Source: Symbiodinium natans
Taxonomy: Eukaryota > Sar > Dinophyceae > Suessiales > Symbiodiniaceae
Direction: 5' to 3'
Length of the DNA stretch: 64,000 nt
NCBI GenBank assembly: GCA_905221605.1
Contig: CAJNDS010002745.1
Coordinates: forward strand, 1,418,203-1,482,202
Shown: in pieces, positions 62,876 through 64,000 of the stretch
Position numbering within the stretch: position 1 is the stretch's first letter
Layout: every line of letters starts with the position of its first letter
Notes under the pieces: generated by a model
The model's input: only the letters and a program-made list of their open reading frames with translations
What the model was told of the DNA's origin: nothing
Databases searched by the model: none
Program-made: the position numbers and the translations under genes

Positions 62876-63020
62876 TTGGTAGCCCAGTTACCGGGTTTAG
62901 GGTTTAGGGTTTAGGATAACCATATCACAATAAGGGCACCCTTTCTGGGGGGGTGTTCAGCACGCTTATAAGGGAGCCCCTAACCGAAAAAGGGGCAAAA
63001 GGGTACCACTCAGTTACCAA
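62876..63020. mobile_element. Element D, copy 4, with telomeric insertion
   Basis: TTGGTAGCCCAGTTACC, three TTTAGGG units, then ATAACCATATCACAATAAGG ... CAGTTACCAAG. Other D copies read CAGTAACCATATTAC without a break, so the heptamers interrupt it, with about 5 bp (TTACC/TAACC) on both sides. Confidence 0.75.
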
Positions 63021-63931
63021 GCTTCAGGGCTTTGATGTTGAGCCCAAGTTCGTGGCACACGAGATTGCATTAGGGTTTAGGGTTTAGGGTTTAGGGTTTA
63101 GGGTTTAGGGTTGAGGGTTGAGGGTTGAGGGTTTAGGGTTTAGGGTTTAGGGTTTAGGGGAGAAGTAGGGCTTGAAGCTTAAGTCTTGACCAGGCTGAGC
63201 CATGTTACGACCCCTTAGCCTTGACACGAATATCCGAAGACCCTTTTGGCTTTCCCTATAAGGGTCCGCGCGCCTTATAACTACATACTTGGGCCTCAAA
63301 GTCCCTATACAGGAAGTAGTTTGAGGCCCAAGTATTCCCTATTCATGACCCTTAGGGTTTATGATACCGGCGCAATGACGTGCGAGGTCGTCATTTGTGC
63401 TCTGCTGCAGGCTTTGGGGTCGGGTCTTCGGGTTTCGGGTCGAAATGAGGGTTCTCCTCGGTTCAGGGTTTAGGGTTTAGGGTTTCTAATTCCTGCCTCA
63501 GCCTCGGGATTAAGGCCATTGCAGCTGTGAGCCCTGAAACCTGAAATCCTGTTTAGGGCTTTGAGTATGGGCTCAGGGTGAGGCTTCGAGTTTAGGGTTT
63601 AGGGTTATGGGTCCCCCCCCCCCCCCCCCGGTCCAGTCTTGTTCAACCTCGCAAGCCCCGAAGCCTACTTAACGGCTTTTGGTCCTTGTAACTGGACAAG
63701 AAACAGGCTAACTCCAGCTTGAGGTACCCTCAATCTAAACCTACCGGTAGCTTCCGAGACTTTCAGGGTGGGTGTTTTGCGTAGCTTTCTGGGTTCTTTG
63801 AAAATGATGGAGGTTTCTGGGTTTGGGTTTTGTTGATTAGGGTACGGGAACACGCAATGCTCGTGCGTGCTATGCCCGAGCCCTAAATTCGAAACGCGCA
63901 ACGTATTCTGGACTCGTCTTACTCCGTGCAG

Positions 63932-64000
63932 ATTCTGCCAGGATGCTGAGAAGGTCGCGCGCAAGTGGTTCCGCCATCTGCGTGACGAAGATGATGACCT
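63932..64000 (+). CDS. Partial exon at window end, strand uncertain
   Basis: On + after CCGTGCAG the frame FCQDAEKVARKWFRHLRDED is open to the edge. On - the same bases read VIIFVTQMAEPLARDLLSIL then AESARSKTSPEYVAR. Both have coding-like composition. The first has the better acceptor, the second agrees with neighbouring strand usage. Confidence 0.4.

Larger units (their letters stand above)
9350..64000. repeat. Region dense in interstitial TTTAGGG/CCCTAAA arrays
   Basis: From about 9.35 kb to the right edge, perfect and degenerate telomere-type heptamer arrays occur every 100-600 bp in both orientations. Variants are TTCAGGG, TTTGGGG, CTTAGGG and 8-mers. Unique spacers, foldback elements and homopolymer G/C tracts separate them. 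The alternating orientation and unique spacers exclude a simple chromosome end. Confidence 0.9.

Noticed and set aside
9350-64000. Coccidian (Eimeria-type) genome, which also has AAACCCT-like repeats
   Set aside because: GC donors, AG-G acceptors in genes 1 and 2, and the ankyrin/ubiquitin-like protein point to a dinoflagellate; CAG repeats are limited to one exon. Not fully excluded without a search.
9350-64000. Assembly artefact producing all the arrays
   Set aside because: Arrays interrupt named elements with exact or near-exact duplications and vary in sequence, which random misjoins would not give. Local errors, for example at the poly-C run and the 82-bp duplication, remain possible.

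Overview
The window looks like nuclear DNA of a dinoflagellate, most likely a Symbiodinium-like alga. The reasons are: small exons with GT or GC donors and AG-G acceptors; protein families that I associate with these algae, such as a ubiquitin-like plus ankyrin protein; and TTTAGGG as the telomere-type heptamer. I saw no spliced-leader relic, rRNA, tRNA or CRISPR array.

Bases 1-9100 are an ordinary gene island. A multi-exon plus-strand gene runs from before 363 to about 5988. Its large exon (1163-3131) encodes a Pro/Gln-rich, low-complexity protein with a basic patch and a coiled coil, and smaller exons follow that resemble a dinoflagellate-expanded family. A second plus-strand gene in at least three exons (6827-9037) encodes a protein that recalls domesticated transposase families. 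The introns hold (CT)n and (TA)n microsatellites.

From about 9.35 kb to the right end the texture changes. TTTAGGG or CCCTAAA arrays, in both orientations, recur every few hundred bases. Between them lie short foldback (MITE-like) elements, poly-G/poly-C tracts and 40-360 bp spacers. Two long coding segments are unmistakable, both on the minus strand: an ankyrin gene (59831-61042) and a helicase-type P-loop exon (47007-47363). Many other spacers read as open, plausibly coding segments on the minus strand with splice-like edges. They often have GTTTAGGG as the apparent donor, so that on the sense strand TTTAGGG follows an exon and CCCTAAA precedes the next. My working model is one or more large minus-strand genes, about 62 kb down to 9.6 kb and convergent with the plus-strand genes, whose introns are filled with telomere-type repeats and foldback elements. 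This is an inference. Short open frames arise easily by chance, and only about 45% of the proposed minus-strand acceptors are followed by G, against all of those in the plus-strand gene 1.

The best direct evidence about how the telomeric arrays spread is structural. One array sits inside a foldback element between exact 12-bp duplications (49412-49527). Another lies between 50-bp direct repeats (30334-30469). Two copies of a third element family carry a telomeric tract at the same internal place (35897-36061, 56794-56990). A 120-bp element with TA-flanked inverted ends occurs four times at identical length.
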